Of a stretch of DNA of 64,000 nt, positions 63,846 to 64,000 are shown one piece after another. Under the pieces are notes generated by a model. The model made no database searches and was not told where the DNA came from. It saw nothing but the letters and a program-made list of their open reading frames with translations. Made by a program: the position numbers and the translations under genes. Origin of the DNA: Rachycentron canadum (Eukaryota; Chordata; Actinopteri; Carangiformes; Rachycentridae); contig CM076652.1 in the NCBI GenBank assembly GCA_038496675.1, forward strand, positions 7,709,079 to 7,773,078, in the 5' to 3' direction. Positions within the stretch are counted from its first letter, which is position 1. Each line of letters opens with the position of its first letter.

Positions 63846-64000
63846 AAAATATTTATTAGTCAAATATAAAATAAGTTTAAAGCTGTTGAAGGCATGCCAA
63901 CCCATTTATGCATCGCATCAAGTAGCAAGATCGATCATATTAAAGGAAGCAACCAAATGAAGTAGAATAAGAATAAAATGTGTACCATTGCACGCATAAG

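Overview
This window looks like non-coding DNA from a teleost fish nuclear genome, probably a percomorph. It is AT-rich and CpG-poor, with long (CA)n, (TC)n and (GT)n microsatellites, homopolymer runs and a 400-base assembly gap. Open frames are short and random-looking on both strands. It is littered with decayed copies of repeat families that I recognise from fish genomes: several separate Tc1-like transposon lineages, L2/CR1-type LINE fragments, LTR-like pieces and short non-autonomous repeats. Repeat families were named by comparing the bases with remembered teleost consensus sequences, without a database search.

I found no protein-coding gene that I can support, and no tRNA, rRNA, CRISPR array or operon. 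The longest open frames (up to about 130 codons without gap bases) have no recognisable domain and most overlap repeats, microsatellites or another open frame. The window is best read as intergenic DNA or the inside of a very large intron.

Layout. 1-3.1 kb: an inverted-repeat element flanked by TTAA, a CTCF-like motif and an internally deleted Tc1 copy. 3.1-15.5 kb: featureless except for a perfect CTCF-type core, two microsatellites and the gap. 15.5-16.2 kb: a long copy of a common teleost interspersed repeat. 16-26 kb: little beyond small repeat fragments. 26.5-27.2 kb: the only CpG-rich, promoter-like patch, with a CRE, an ETS site, a strong splice donor and, 400 bp on, ZNF143-like and CCAAT motifs, but no recognisable gene attached. 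29.3-34.2 kb: two Tc1 relics of different families plus another repeat. 40.8-44.6 kb: repeats and an LTR-like element. 46.3-49.5 kb: a perfect hairpin and two more Tc1 relics. 50-57 kb: short repeat and LINE scraps. 57.6-64 kb: a further Tc1 family, LTR-like pieces, a 100-bp GT array and a degraded LINE reverse transcriptase on the minus strand.

There is no gene set working together here. The most useful leads are the promoter-like patch, the perfect hairpin at 46.35 kb, and a few open frames and motif clusters that need comparative data. I saw no convincing novel biological system.
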